Shown: positions 51,965 through 64,000 of the stretch, piece after piece | How positions within the stretch are numbered: position 1 is the stretch's first letter | Layout of the letters: each line of letters starts with the position of its first letter | DNA from: Decorospora gaudefroyi | Taxonomy: Eukaryota; Ascomycota; Dothideomycetes; Pleosporales; Pleosporaceae | Direction: 5' to 3' | Assembly (NCBI GenBank): GCA_010015605.1 | Contig: ML975280.1 | Coordinates: forward strand, 62,001 to 126,000 | Length of the DNA stretch: 64,000 bases | Notes under the pieces: model-generated | Told to the model about the DNA's origin: nothing | The model's input: the letters and a program-made list of their open reading frames with translations, nothing else | Database searches by the model: none | Program-made: the position numbers and the translations under genes

Positions 51965-53167
51965 CTACATGATGTTTCGCAGGCTCATCCTGTCCTTGGG
52001 TGAGACAGGTGCGCTCCTCGCTTCAGAAGGCATCGACGAGAGGAGGTACGGCGATGGCAGTTGCCTTGACGCTGGGCTGGTCGCTGCGCTTGTCGATGGC
52101 GGTAAACGAAGCGTTGGCTCAGCGAGCGAGTGGAAAGGAGGGAGCGAGCGTTGCGGGATGCTGATGGGCGCAGACTGAGGCATAGCGTGGTGATGTGTGA
52201 GATGGGATGTTGGCTGGGTGAGCAGTTGTGGCGGTTGAGGTCGCTCGTAATTTGGCTCTCGGAAGGTAGGGGCTGCGCTGAGTTTTGGGGCGTCATTTCG
52301 GTGCAGTGGGGGTAGCTGCAGTGAGTCGCGACGCTTGTAGCGGTCGTAGGAAGCGTCGTCGTCGGCCGCAAAGCCGCTCGCAGGCAGGTAGCGGGTGCAT
52401 GAGTTCTTGCGCTCGTCTCTGCTGCCTACCAGTGGGGCGAGAGTGATGTCGAGTGGAGAGGCAGCACCTCGAGGTGAACGCGACTCTGAGCCGGTGTCGG
52501 TAATCAGGGAAGGAGCCCCGTCGACAGAGACGATGGAGTAGCCAGATGGGGAAGGCATGGGCGTCTCGAAGCCCCGCGTTCGCGCAGTTGCGTGGGAGGC
52601 GAAGGCGGCGCTGTCGAGCGGCTGCGGCCGCGATCCAAGGTAAGGTTCAAAGCGTTGTGGCTGGGGTAGCTTGAGGGCGTGGGGTGAATTCATGGTGGTG
52701 TTGATGGACGGTCTGCGCGAGTTGTGGTAGGAAACCACGTGGTGCTCCTCGTGGTGGGGTAGGCTTTGCGCCTGTGGGTAGTGATATCCTGCCTGCGGGT
52801 GGTGCCTATGTTCGCGAAACCGCTGCTCGGGACGCTCAGGATTGCGCTTTCTTCGGTTCTGGCCGCCGTTCCACCAGTTCTTGACGGCGTTGTCGCTGCG
52901 TCCCTTTAACCGCCGTGCAATCTCAGCCCACCTCTTGCCCATCTCGGCGACCATCTTCTCAATGAGCTCACCCTCCTCAGCTGTGATGGGATCGTGGTTG
53001 AGTGTTGGCTTCAAGTTCTGGTGATAGCGTTCTCTGCATTGCTTGGGTGACCGGGAGCCGATCTCTTGTGAGATGCGTACCCAGTTGTGGGGTCCATTGC
53101 GGGCAACGAGGTTGACGAGCCACTGGTCCTCGTGCTGCGACCATGGGCCGCGTCGATGAGCAACCAT
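51965..53167 (-). CDS. flbD: FlbD-type Myb transcription factor
   Basis: Nuclear Myb regulator, 400 residues from MVAHRRGPWSQHEDQ. Two Myb repeats fill residues 4-105. R2 has RRGPWSQHEDQWLVNLVARN and NWVRISQEIGSRSPKQCRER, and R3 has EEGELIEKMVAEMGKRWAEI and RLKGRSDNAVKNWWNG. This pair, with the PITAEEG linker, is the FlbD pattern; A. nidulans FlbD activates conidiation together with FlbB and also acts in sexual development. The remaining 290 residues are disordered (Pro, Ser, His, Gln), as usual. The reading frame extends 27 codons upstream, but the Myb-proximal Met matches family starts. A 5'-UTR intron and about 10 kb of gene-free upstream DNA suggest complex regulation. Confidence 0.9.
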   Translation of the reverse strand: MVAHRRGPWSQHEDQWLVNLVARNGPHNWVRISQEIGSRSPKQCRERYHQNLKPTLNHDPITAEEGELIEKMVAEMGKRWAEIARRLKGRSDNAVKNWWNGGQNRRKRNPERPEQRFREHRHHPQAGYHYPQAQSLPHHEEHHVVSYHNSRRPSINTTMNSPHALKLPQPQRFEPYLGSRPQPLDSAAFASHATARTRGFETPMPSPSGYSIVSVDGAPSLITDTGSESRSPRGAASPLDITLAPLVGSRDERKNSCTRYLPASGFAADDDASYDRYKRRDSLQLPPLHRNDAPKLSAAPTFREPNYERPQPPQLLTQPTSHLTHHHAMPQSAPISIPQRSLPPFHSLAEPTLRLPPSTSAATSPASRQLPSPYLLSSMPSEARSAPVSPKDRMSLRNIM

Positions 53168-53216
53168 TGCGAACTGTTTGTGTAGAGACAAAGAGCCGGA
53201 ATAATTGGAGTTTTCG

Positions 53217-53473
53217 CTGTATGGCTGGTCAGTCCCGTGTCTCGCCAAGCCTCGTGATAGTAAAGCGAGCGTGAGGAAGGTGCGACCACCACCACTGTTC
53301 CAGTTTTACGAAAAGACAAAGTAAAGCGTGATGACGGTGGTGATGGATCAAACAGAAATATAGAGAAAAGTAGACTAGTGTGGAGTTTATTATGAGGGGA
53401 TGTGCCAGTGCGGTGATGGTGACGACCAGTGAGCGGGCAGTGGATCCAGATGATGAGGGCGAGACAGACATAC
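53217..53473 (-). other. Probable 5'-UTR intron of the FlbD-type gene
   Basis: A GTATGT donor at 53473 and an ACAG acceptor ending at 53217 delimit a 257-bp intron. It is far longer than the coding introns of this window. Splicing would join a leader exon to the sequence just before the Myb start codon. The leader contains an open frame lacking an ATG. Confidence 0.5.
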
Positions 53474-56400
53474 CTAATGGTTCGTAGGAGACGACCGTGT
53501 GTGCTGGTGTTGGTTGGAGCGGCGATGCAAGTAGTTCGGCGTCGTTAGTCGGCGGTAAGGTGGTAGAGACGAGCACTGGTATATATCACGGCGGAGGTGG
53601 GGAGAGTAGTCAGGACATTGGGACGCCAAGGCGGTCGAGGAGTGAGATGTTGGACGGGAGTGCTGGACGGGGAGTGCTGGGGCGTCATGCGGCGCTCTGG
53701 GTGACTAGCTGGGCCCTGAGCAGCAGCCGGCTAGTGTGATGGTTGTCACCGACGCACACAGACAGCGTTGGCCCTGGTCTGGGACCAGATCGTCGGATTC
53801 GACGAGTAACCCTGTATCACATCGTGGCATGGCGTATGGCGCGCGCCCGGCGCCATCTGGAGCGGCAGAAAAAAGCAGAGGGCGGTTCGCAATACCATCC
53901 TGGAAACGATATAGTGAGAAGCGGGCCCCTGCCACCCTCCCTGACGGCGAGCAACGCTTGTCCCGGCCGGCCGCCCACCCCTGACCGTTTCGCTGGCGAT
54001 TCATGGCGGTGCGCGCTAGGGGCCTCGCCGGCGGTGTTTTGTAGACACGATATGACAGTAACAGATACCCCCACCCGCCGCCGAGCGCTGCCTGTGAGTG
54101 CTCCCCTGCGCCGTGTAAAACCAAACATGGCGACGCGGTAGGAGTAAGGTTCAGCGTTAACAGCCTCAGGCCCTCAGCCAGCCAGCTGCGTCCGGGATGA
54201 CCCCATTTGGCTTTCATTTCGTGCTCTGGCTGTTTCCCCATCGTGACAGGTCCTGTGTCCCGTTACCCTGGTTCACGAAGACCGGTAATGCATCTCGGTA
54301 TCTGCCGCTGTCGCCTTCTTGGTGGTGAAGATGGTGTGCTGCCCCCCTCGCGCCTTCCCACACCAGGACGCGCACCTTCCCTCTCACGACCCGCGTGCTC
54401 GCTCTGCTTTCCAGACGGCTGCGAACCACCCATCGGATGCGGATGAGGCAGCGTTGACGTCCACAGGGCCGCACGATGCACGTTGCAGTCAGCACTTGGT
54501 CGTCGATCAAACGGGTGCTGGTGCGTGAGGGCGGACCGGGCGCGAGTAGCTCCTAGTGTGATCGTCATGGACGGCCCTCAGGGTGGAGAACACGAGGTCG
54601 GCGAGGTGAGCTTGGCACTATCACCGCGGTCATGACCACTCCTTTTCGGGCCTGTCCTTCGCCCGGGGCTAGCGCAGTGCACTCACATGGAACTGGACGT
54701 GTTTCTGCTGGTGGGCCTGCGCGCCAGAGCGACACATTTGTCGTTTCCCCACGTACTACTCTCTCACCGAGGCGGATGGACGAGCAGTATCTGGCGGCGC
54801 GGCCGTTAGTGGGCGCAAGTGATCTGCCGGCGGGACAGTACCTAGCGAAGACCCGCGCCGCTGGAAACCTCCCGCCAGTCAGCGCCAGAAGGGGTCGACC
54901 GTTGATTGCCAGATCGCACGCCCTTCTCCTAGACGGTGTCGCGAAGCCACTATTCGGGCGATGGCACTGGATGAATGAGGCTGCCAGTCCCTCACTCTCG
55001 CCCGACTTTCTCCATTCATACCTAAGTTCTAACCCTAGCCTGCCGTGGGCCTGCTACTACGCCATCGGTGGGGACGCTGCACCTGTCTCGCAATCTGACA
55101 CAGGAAACTTACTACCGGCTCAAGCTGTCTCTCCCACTCCCGTTCCCCTGTCGCTGCAGCAGAAATAGCAGCGTAGAGCGAGAGCACTCAGCAGGAGCAG
55201 CCTCGCCCTCGCCCTTGCTGCTGCACCCCACGCAAACAGGGCCGGCATCATTATCTATGTATTCACCCGGAATCCTATTATCCTCCCCAGCGCGCTCGCA
55301 CTCGGATTGCCCGACAGGCTCGCTTGGCCCTGTCGCTAGACATGCGGCGCAGCTGTGGCTCATGCATCCGATCCGGGGTTGTACCCGCCTAGGCCCATTG
55401 GAGGAAAGCGCGTCCCAGGTGTCAGGCTAGAGTTTATCGGAGAACGGGACGCACAACATCCGGCCCAGTGGGTGCTCTGTTTCGCTGCCTCAGCCGCCTC
55501 TCTGCACACGCACCCAGATGCAGCAACCTCGCCGTTCACCTGCTGCTCTTCATTTGCCCGCGTTGGCTGGTCATCCATATCCTCGCTTCCACTCGCTTGC
55601 AGAAGTCAACGGTCGCCATGGATGATCATCTACGAGCCTGGACTTGGGGAAACCAGTGATAGGTTGTCTGCTTCGTAGTCGGACTGGGAGCCCAAGCCGG
55701 GCGATTCAGCATATTGGCCGTGGCCGGGTCCAACGCGATTGCGAATCATGTTTATTACCCTACATTATTTTTGTACAAAGTACACAGCCAGTCCACCGCT
55801 TTCGCGTTCGCGTTCTAACAAGAGCCGTTGGGGTGGTGGGCGTCCACAGTGGAGTGGAGCCCTGGCGTCCTTGAATCGCAATATCGCCAAACCATGCACG
55901 ACCGAATGCGAATGTCATTATTCACCATCCACTCGTTCCGTTCCCCGGAGAGGCTCGGGCCAAATTCCGCTTGGGCGATGAGAACAAGGTCCCCGCCCGA
56001 ACTTTGCTCTGGTTGGCCGGCTCGTGCATCAGCCGCAGCGAAACTCAGTCTGCGCACTTCATCCTTGTTGCAGTTTCCCGTCCGCTGGGATTAACGGCTG
56101 TTCCAACAATCCAGTTGTGGCTCATGTTCGTGGCCGCCGCATGTCTGAGCGATACGATGCGAAAGGGATGGCTGTGGTCGTGACTGCCACGCCTGCTGCG
56201 CGCCTTCTCTATTATCTAGGTAGGCTCGACCGAACATCTTCGGGCACTCATCAGAACCCATGTCGATGCTGCCTCTGCTCCCGAAGCCAAATTGTCACAG
56301 ATTGCGTCGTGCGCAGATGCGGCAAGCTCCGCACCCCATTACCCGCCCTCCAACTCACCCTCATTATCACGACTCATGGAATATCTATCTCGTGCACAAA

Positions 56401-59400
56401 ACCCCTAGCAAGGGCTGCCCTCCCGCTTGGCCAGCACAAACAGGATTTGCGCGGGCGGAAGGCAAGAGCGGCAGCCCACGGATTGACCAAAGTTTGCTAC
56501 CCAGTCCCGAGCAGGTGCCTCCACGCCTCTCTCTCGGCCGGTCTCATTATACGAAGCAGTAGCCATGCTCCCGACGCGCACGTCACGACAACGGTGGCCG
56601 ATTCCGATATCATCAACCAAGATTCGCTGCTGACCTCTTGCGCAGTGCGGCTGAGAGGTCGGCGACGTCGAACCTAGAGTCTCCAAGCTCATCCTATGCT
56701 GGCTGTTCATCTGCCCCGCCTTCGATCTCAACCCGATATCGATGAATCGTCATGAACGGCGCGCTCCGGCTGGGGTCCTCGGATACGCAGCCATCCGTCC
56801 ATCTGCTTCATTAAGGCAAGCAGCCATCCCGTTCGCATCCAACAACAGAGGAAGGGATGCGCAACGTGCATACGTACTGTGTACAGTATTTGGATTTCCA
56901 TTTTTGGCTCTCCACAAGATCCAACAGGGTACCCCAGCTACGATCGTGAAGATCAGATTAACGAGGGATCTGCGCCGAGCCAATAACAAGCCCAGCCGCA
57001 GCACCCGCCATCCTGATGAAACTCGCCGTCCACCTGGAAAAGTCCTTGTTTGCTTTTCGTCTGCAGCTCACCCCTATTTGCCTGTTCTTTGATTGGTGCT
57101 GGCCGACGCCGCCCTTCTCCATCTTGCTTGCTGTTGTTGAGGCAACGTTTACAAATCGGGAGTGGGAGCTCACCAATTCTGACAGCGGCAGGTCAGCGGC
57201 CAGACGGATAGACTTGATTGTGTAGTGACCACTCCCTGATTCACGTCCTATGTCTCCGTATCCCCACGCCATCATGGTAGCACGATTCAGCTCCCGGTGT
57301 GCATGCGCTTCTCGACCTCGCATCGAAACCTCAGGTGCGCTCCTGTTTTAGATCCGCCCGAGGTGTCACCACAGATCTGAGATCTTTGTACCTTGCGAAG
57401 TTGCGATTGAGATTTCCGGTTGACGGGGCAAGAGTGTTTTCGCTGACTCGTCACCGACTCCGTCTACGTACGTTAGCGTGCAGCTTTGGCGCATCCCTCT
57501 TACTGGCCCAAAGCACGATGCGGCACCAGCGAGGGAGGGCCGTTTAGCTCAGATCTGAACGCCCACCGAATCGGAACGGCGTGCCCCACACCAAACCCCC
57601 TTTCCCATCATTCGCGCGAATAATGAGTGTGAGCGAGGTTATGATGCAGTCAGCTTCTACTGTGTAGAGTTTGGAGATCGGCACCTAGTTTACACTTTCA
57701 TGATTTTACGCCTCTGGTCGACAACTTCGTCGACATCAGCACATTCTCTGGCTAAACATCCAACGATTCGCCATAACTGCTGGTTTCACAGAATTAGCTT
57801 CCCTCGGCCATGGATAACGCCGAGACGTTAACGGCCCGTCACAACTGGCACCGCGCCAGCCTACACGACGTTGGTCAATAAGGACGGCGTGAGTTGACCT
57901 CGCCGAAGTCACCGAGCTTCTATGAAATGCTATGCATTTATTGGCATCAAGCCCTATCGCTCAGGATCTACTGCCTAGGTTTGGCCTGCGCGAAAAGCCC
58001 GCCAGCAGAATCGTGATCGCCCTGTTCACGAGAGGCTGATCGCTTTTCCGGATGCTCGTTGAACAACAGAGCTGGAACGGCCTATTGGACATTGCGTACC
58101 TAGCAATGCGGCCAGCGCGCGATCTGTCAGCGTGGCCTTCCGCGTTGCACATTTGACAAGCCCACCTAGGTGACAAATTTTCAGATCTCCCTCTTCCGAC
58201 CCGATCACCGTGCATCCCACAAACTATCTGATTTTCCAGGGCCATGATCGTCAAGGTGGCTGACCGAGATCCACGTCTAGCAACCTTGCTGCATGTTAAA
58301 TAATGTTGATGGTGCTTGTCTCTGTCAGGTGTCGGCTGCCTCACAGCCGGAAGTCAAGTTTTGCTGCTCACATGCGTCTGCGTCGCCGCTTCGCATTGTC
58401 AGCTATCAAGTCCGAGATCTTATCTTTTCCTCTTTCCAGTTGCTAATAAGTACGACGATCGGATATTCACACTCCTCGTACTCCGTACCCCGCGGAGACA
58501 TCTCACCACCTGCTAAGCCTACAGCACTGCTCAGACGTATGGCCCCACTCATTCGCAGGGACGCTCAGGGCTCGCACACTTCATGTCAGGACTCAGAAGT
58601 ACTAAACGTTGTTTCCAGGCAAACTTGCGCCACTCGTACCATGGTCTCAGCTCCTTGCTAGGACCTGGTCGAGCGTTTATCGTTCTCGGCCGCAGATAGC
58701 AAGGTCCAATATTTGTTGACATTGACAGCGCATCATCGACGTAAGTTGTACCCACATCCAGCAGGCTCATCAGAAACAGAAGCACCACTTAGCGATGCTC
58801 ATTCACCGCATCCTGGTGAAGCATTCGTTAAATAATGTGCATGTCATACGCATAGTCCAGTTTGCCTGACACGTAAAGGGCCCCACCCGCACAGACCGAC
58901 GATCTAGGTGCGCCATACCTAACGTCGCTCACTAGGTAGCTTATAATTACTGTTTGGGGAAGCACAGCTTATCATCCACTATCTGGATATAATTGGGTAT
59001 AGCGACTGGTATAACTATCTGGGTGGAACGCGCCGAGTTCTTTTCAGCTAACACTGACTCGCTCCTTTAAGGACCCGGCAGTACAAATGGCAAATGTTGA
59101 GCGACTACACGCCCCCAGCCATGGCTGTAGGATGAAATCGCCTTCACATCCACAAAGATGCAGCGCTTAAGCTGAGCGAAGTGCTTCTCATACGAGCGAA
59201 TGACTGATGGCTTTACATAAGCCACAACGTGTTGTTTTTGCTCAGCAAGTAGGTGTCCACCCAAAGGAATTCTCACTAACAGCCAAGCACCGTGTATCGT
59301 TCTCGACATCTGGATGTAAGCCGTCCTCATTTACGGAGTACTGCCATTATACGTCGCGGTATTCACAAAATGCACGCATTGCCTTGCCCCAGTCCTTTAG

Positions 59401-62400
59401 TAAATGCCTTGTCCATTTCCATTCCTTTGTCACTCTATATTTCAGCGTCTTATAAGCAGTCATGCCCCTTGTGGCGGCTATTACGAGCATATCAACACTG
59501 AAATAGCAACAAGGCTCCAGTGTGAAAGAGACCTGAGCAGGCAAACTACCGTTCTCGTTATTTTCCTTGTCGATGACCCCAGTACGGAACCCATATATCC
59601 TCGAACCGAAGGCCAACATGCACCACCCATCTTAGGTCACGACACGAAAGGGCAGCCGGTCACTACCATACCACTCTTCTAAAATAGGACATAGATTCAG
59701 CTCGACAGGCCGTATCACACCAACGCTTCGCTTAGATGCCCAACGCTGGCGTGGACACGGTGTGCTTACATGCGCTGTCGCATGCATTCAACGCATGATT
59801 TACACCCCACAGGGCGTCGTGCCATATGTACACCAACCATGCGATGTCCGTTACCCGTTGGCGTATGTAGGTCTAAGGTACCTGATGAGGTAGCGCCGAA
59901 CACGAGGGGACCCGAGAGCACGGTATCGAATTTGTAGTTTTGTACTACATGCTTGTTTGTACGCCGGTCGGTCCTGAGCGGCGGAACAATGGAGTCGGAT
60001 ATAGCACGTTTGATGTCACACAGTTTAGTTCGTGGAAAGAGTACGACATTGCTTGCGCTGATTAATCTCGCACAGCAGGCAGCTCGATTGACGCAGAGAA
60101 GTTTTCGGCGCGACAACGATATTTGCAGAACATGGTCATAGCACCCCGACTCAACGTAAGGAAACGAACGACCTTCAATCTCCCAACAACTCTATCAGAA
60201 ACCAAAGTTGTGTCGCTACGCAGCATCGCGAGTCCGACTCGCTTACCCTTGTCAATTTAACCACGCGCCCTCACCCCGCCTTTCCCGAGACAAAGTTCGA
60301 TCCTTGCTGCAAGACCTCAGGTTGGGCGAACACTCTGACCCCGGGCTATATCACAACACACACGTAATAATATGCGCCATGTTCATCTCCTCGTCCCACC
60401 TTCCCTCGTGCGCTCCTCCAGAATACCAGCTGGACACGAACCCGAGGCCTTGCACCCGGGTCCAACGCACGCCCCGCAAGCACCTCTTCTTCGTCTTCTA
60501 GCCAGTTTCTAAGAGAGGTTGCACAGCGTTGCGCAACGCACGCGATGTGGTACCTAACAAATGGGTTTCTTTACCGCGAACGCGACTTTACGTCTGGCTA
60601 ACAAAACCATCCTTCCTGCCAGCACCCCCAGTATCTGTCGCAGCGTATTCCGCAATTGGCTTTCTTCTGCTTGCGCGCACGTGCGGGCCGATGCGTCCGA
60701 GCACCATCAACGACCTAGATCTACCGGTGTAACAGGAATCCCTTGCTGTTTCTGTTCTGTCTGACACGAGGAACTTTTGTCAAGGTCACCCCGCACCGCA
60801 CAACAAGCGAAAAGCCGTTGCGTTACCCGCTAACCCAGTTTTTATTTATAGCAACCTCACCCCCGAGACTGCGGGCGGAGTGTCGGTATCTTTTGATTGT
60901 GGGAACTTGGAAGGGGGGCTTGTACTCGGGTCCCATAACTGCTGATCTATAGGTTTTTTATCATATCAGGCAAGTTTAATCATTGTTATCTCATCTCCTT
61001 GTCTCCGACGCCTAGTTACATCCGACAAGGCTGCACGCATCGTGAAACGATGCGAGAAAAAAAAACATGTGCTGCTGTTATTGCGGCTCGGCTAAACGAA
61101 TTGGCTAGAGAAGAGCGAGCGCATGTTTTTGCGATGGTTTTGGCGTGCAAAGCGCCAGTCGCGTGTGCGAGTTGTCTAGGAAATTCGGTTGAAAAGGAAT
61201 TGCAGCCTTCCCGAACCTATCTACTGTTACAGAATCAAGAAATTATACCCTTGCGTACCGGTAACAAGTTCTAAATCCTTACAAAGTACGGAGTACCTTC
61301 CAACTATACAGCATACAGAGTTCATACTACCTACAAACCCAACCCCAAATCCACCTCTGTGACAGGAACCAAAACCCATAAATTTCCAACCCCATTCAGA
61401 TCTCTTTTCCTTCCCTTGCTCTTCACACGCGCACGCAGCGCGCTTGCCTAGGTACCGCTGACATGGTAAGCGCGGTACCTACCCCGCCACGCCTACACCT
61501 ACGCCGCGTCGATGCTTTTAATCAAAAAACATGACAGCCCGGCCACAATTCCTATTAGTCATAGATGTGGGAGCGCGGTAACCCTGTTCGTCCTCGTTCT
61601 CATCTCGTCTCGTAGATGTGTTGGTGTTTCGTGTGGCTGGGCTGGGGTTTGGTAAGGATGCCGAGGTAGGGATGGAGGATTTGATTGGCTGGGGGAATTG
61701 GGTCGGGTGCGGTAGCGGACTAGGATAGGGATACTGGGTAGTGATGATGTTGATGATTACAATTACGGTACTCCGTATGGGAAGACTTTAGAGAAAAAAG
61801 GTTGGCCGGAGGATTTTGGACGGCGGTTTTTCTGTTACTTGGAGTTTTCTTTTTTGGTTCTGGTGGGGACGAGCATGACACCAACGGGCTCAATTACATT
61901 TAGAATTTTCCGTGCGATGTTTTTCTTTTCTCTCCTTAGTTACTCTACCATTCACCGGTTCCTACCTAGGTAGCACCCCACGAACTCGAAATTGGAATTT
62001 AACCACTGCAACCACCGAGGTACAATCCATGCATCTCTCATTCTCTCATTCGTGGTTCTGAACAAGGCCCGACATTTTCGCACCATCATGATGTCTGCAT
62101 ACATACACACCTTGGTTCTTAACCCATCCACTCAGACGCAATCCCAACAGCGAGGTAAGCTAGCCAACGGCGCGCGCGCGCGCGCACGCGGGCGGGAAAA
62201 TTATGGATGGCGTGGCAGTTGCATTTTGCTGTGTGTGGTTTAGTCGTGTACACATCACCACACCTTTTTTTTCTCTCTCTCTTTCGTACTGTGTACACGT
62301 TTTTTGATGACTTAGGTGTACCTAGTCATGTCGCGTTTTTTTTTGCGGTCACCGCTAAGTACGGGGCGCGTCTAGGCCCCCCTTTTTGCGTTGTAGTTAC

Positions 62401-63293
62401 CCTTTTCTTTTTTTTTTGTGAGGAGAGGCGGGTTGGCGGCCGTGGGGCAAACACATTGTGGTATCGGCTTTCTCGTCTCTCGTGCCTGACTCTCATGTTC
62501 GCTGTAGGAGTATGACTAGTAGGTATAGACAGGCGGGTATGGCGGTGGGCGTAAGCGCAACGGTTTCCACATTCTCTCTAGGAGTACCGGTAAAGCATTT
62601 CCTTCATGTCCAGCTGTTCCTACTTACTCGCGTGTTCGAGTCATAGAATATACTATACATTCCACATTTTTCTTTTCCTCTCGAAAGGATTCTTGAGCTT
62701 ACGCACTACCTCCAACCAATGTACGAAACCGACTTCCTCTTTTGAAATCGGGAAACCATCTTTCCGGTCGTGGACACCGGTTTGGGTGGTGTGTGGAAGG
62801 AGCTTAGCGCCCGTTTTTGTGGAGAGCTGGATGTGTCGGCGCCACCGTTAGGTAGGTACAGTTTATTAGGTGGCACCTCTTGTTATCGAATGGACTTTGC
62901 CACAGCCACAAGAAATCCAAGATAGCTTAATAAAAAAAGACACTCAGCTTGCATATCCCTGCCAACATAAAGAAACAAGATAGGAAATCGGTAGTTGAAA
63001 GAAGAAAACAGGGATGTCGCCAAGTTGTGCGGAACGGGACGTGTGAGATATCTACCTAGGACAACGATACCTAATAACTTGGCTTACTACTACACTCGAT
63101 GCGGAACCACCTGTGACAGCTGTGATTGCCTAGCTAGAACATCGGCGAGGTAAAAGGTAGGTAGTTCGCTTGAGACTGTCTGTTTACGTTTGGTGTAGAC
63201 ATGGCTAAGCGAAGACGATCTCCTGCTTTCAGCGCAGCCACTTACAGGATCGACATATGATACCCAGCTTTCGGTTCGACGGCGAGGTTGGCA
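53474..63293. other. Gene-free interval of about 10 kb upstream of the FlbD-type gene
   Basis: Many open frames of 60-220 codons exist on both strands, but none has a recognisable domain, signal peptide, splice pattern or sensible composition. The left part (53.7-57 kb) is GC-rich and the right part (61-63 kb) is T-rich. I see no tRNA, rRNA or transposase relic. It could hold promoter elements, a long non-coding transcript or divergent exons that I cannot recognise. The 12-bp palindrome CTACCTAGGTAG also occurs near 61973. Confidence 0.45.
62170..62190 (+). repeat. (GC)n run
   Basis: Alternating G and C over about 16 bases followed by ACGCG; a potential left-handed DNA tract. Confidence 0.8.
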
Positions 63294-63365
63294 CTGGCTC
63301 GGATAGGTAGGCTGGCTCGGATAGGTAGGCTGGCTCGGATAGGTAGGCTGGCTCGGATAGGCAGG
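63294..63365 (+). repeat. 18-bp minisatellite, four units
   Basis: CTGGCTCGGATAGGTAGG repeats four times head to tail. The first three copies are identical and the fourth has one T-to-C change. Confidence 0.95.
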
Positions 63366-63495
63366 CGAGGCGTTATGGCTTTAAGCGCTTTGGGGTGTGC
63401 GGACGGCGAAAGAGTAACCTAGATTAGAATTGTATGCGAAGTGGGTTGGGTTGGCGCTTGGTGGTGTGAGATGCGTTGGATTTGGGTTGGGTATA

Positions 63496-63886
63496 GAGAT
63501 GTTGGTATAGAGTATACGGTTTCGTAGATACGGTATACCATACAGTATATACATTTTTTACCTGTATGACCTGTATGGACAGGGGTCCGCGCACGACTAT
63601 TTTGTCATGAGGCTAAGCTATGTTGGGCCTAGACTAGCTACTCTTTATCTAATTAGGCCTAAAAGGGGGTACGCTAGATCTGGTCTATCAAGCTATACCT
63701 AATTGGGACACACTTAATGTTGCCTCGGCCCAATCACTAGTGGATAGTGGCAGCGAAGGAAGGGAGCTCCGCCCGCCTAATTAGGATTAGCGCCATACAA
63801 GATTGAATATACCAATTACTATGGTATCCATACCGTATACTGTATATACCATACACGAAACCACCCATACCGTATACCCACATCTC
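63496..63886. mobile_element. 391-bp TA-flanked MITE with long inverted ends
   Basis: The left end reads GAGATGTTGGTATAGAGTAT and continues into GTATACGGTTTCGTAGATAC. The right end is its imperfect reverse complement, ending CCCACATCTC. Pairing extends over roughly 60 bases per end and is rich in GTATAC and TATACC strings. TA dinucleotides flank both tips (63494-63495 and 63887-63888). The interior has no open frame but several short TAATTAGG repeats. It is a candidate Tc1/mariner-type non-autonomous element, unrelated in sequence to the one at 18283. Confidence 0.75.
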
Positions 63887-63904
63887 TAGTTGGGTATTTG
63901 CCGG

Positions 63905-64000
63905 ATGCTGCGGACGTTGGCTGTGGCGGTCTTGCTCGTGGTCTCGAATGCGTTGGGCCGACTGTATGGGGATGCTGCTGCGTCTTTTCTTGCACTTGCC
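63905..64000 (+). CDS. Possible 5' end of a secreted or membrane protein (truncated by the window)
   Basis: An ATG opens 32 codons to the window end: MLRTLAVAVLLVVSNALG then RLYGDAAASFLALA. This resembles a signal peptide. The opposite strand is also open (Ala/Ser/Thr-rich), so orientation is uncertain. Confidence 0.25.
   Translation, partial: MLRTLAVAVLLVVSNALGRLYGDAAASFLALA

Noticed and set aside
53705..54241. 178-codon open frame on the - strand upstream of the FlbD-type gene
   Set aside because: Composition unlike a protein and overlapped by equally long frames on the other strand.
54632..55168. 178-codon open frame on the + strand in the GC-rich gap
   Set aside because: No domain, no signal peptide, irregular composition, and other long frames overlap it on both strands. 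GC-rich DNA has few stops by chance.
56024..56677. 217-codon open frame on the + strand
   Set aside because: Cys/Arg/Ser-rich random-looking sequence with no recognisable pattern or splice support.

Overview
The window is nuclear DNA of a filamentous ascomycete (Pezizomycotina, probably a Dothideomycete such as a member of the Pleosporales). The evidence is gene density, many 45-80 bp introns with GTRNGT donors and CTAAC-like branch points, fungus-specific families (an AA13 starch LPMO, a PTH11/rhodopsin-type receptor, an FlbD-type Myb regulator, MTC6), and AT-rich inverted-repeat elements that look RIP-mutated. Gene models were spliced by hand from reading frame, splice signals and family knowledge; no database search was run.

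Layout. 0-11 kb: the 5' end of an MFS sugar transporter, a GH31 alpha-xylosidase on the same strand, an EthD-like protein, a seven-exon rhodopsin-type membrane protein and two hypothetical genes. 11.5-15.3 kb: an initiator tRNA-Met and CTF18. 15.8-20.9 kb: a starch locus, with a secreted GH13 alpha-amylase carrying CBM20 transcribed divergently from a secreted AA13 lytic polysaccharide monooxygenase carrying CBM20. Their 1.9 kb shared upstream region holds a 560 bp TA-flanked MITE and a CGG-N8-CGG site. 21.7-24.9 kb: a small secreted six-cysteine protein and an unrecognised 734-residue protein.

26.7-44.6 kb is an accessory-looking block. It has two paralogous proteins of an unrecognised family (26.7 and 32.8 kb), a frame-broken kinase-like gene, a coiled-coil protein with a SUMO-interaction-type motif, a TPRSS-repeat protein, a frame-broken and motif-degraded sirtuin, a protein with ten GX3 repeats, an alkyltransferase-like protein whose acceptor cysteine is isoleucine, and a protein with five tandem 25-residue Trp repeats. 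45.5-53.6 kb: MTC6, an uncertain multi-exon gene, a degenerate tandem repeat array and the FlbD-type Myb gene with a 5'-UTR intron. From 53.6 kb to the end, about 10 kb has no supportable gene until a possible truncated reading frame at the right edge. It holds an 18-bp minisatellite and a second TA-flanked MITE.

Functional links. The amylase and LPMO form an obvious starch-attack pair, and the alpha-xylosidase with its adjacent sugar transporter suggests use of xyloglucan-derived oligosaccharides. CTF18 (sister-chromatid cohesion clamp loader) and MTC6 are housekeeping anchors. Reading frames break in the kinase, the sirtuin and possibly two other genes. At two of the breaks a single-base homopolymer deletion explains the shift, so either gene decay or assembly error must be considered for this block.
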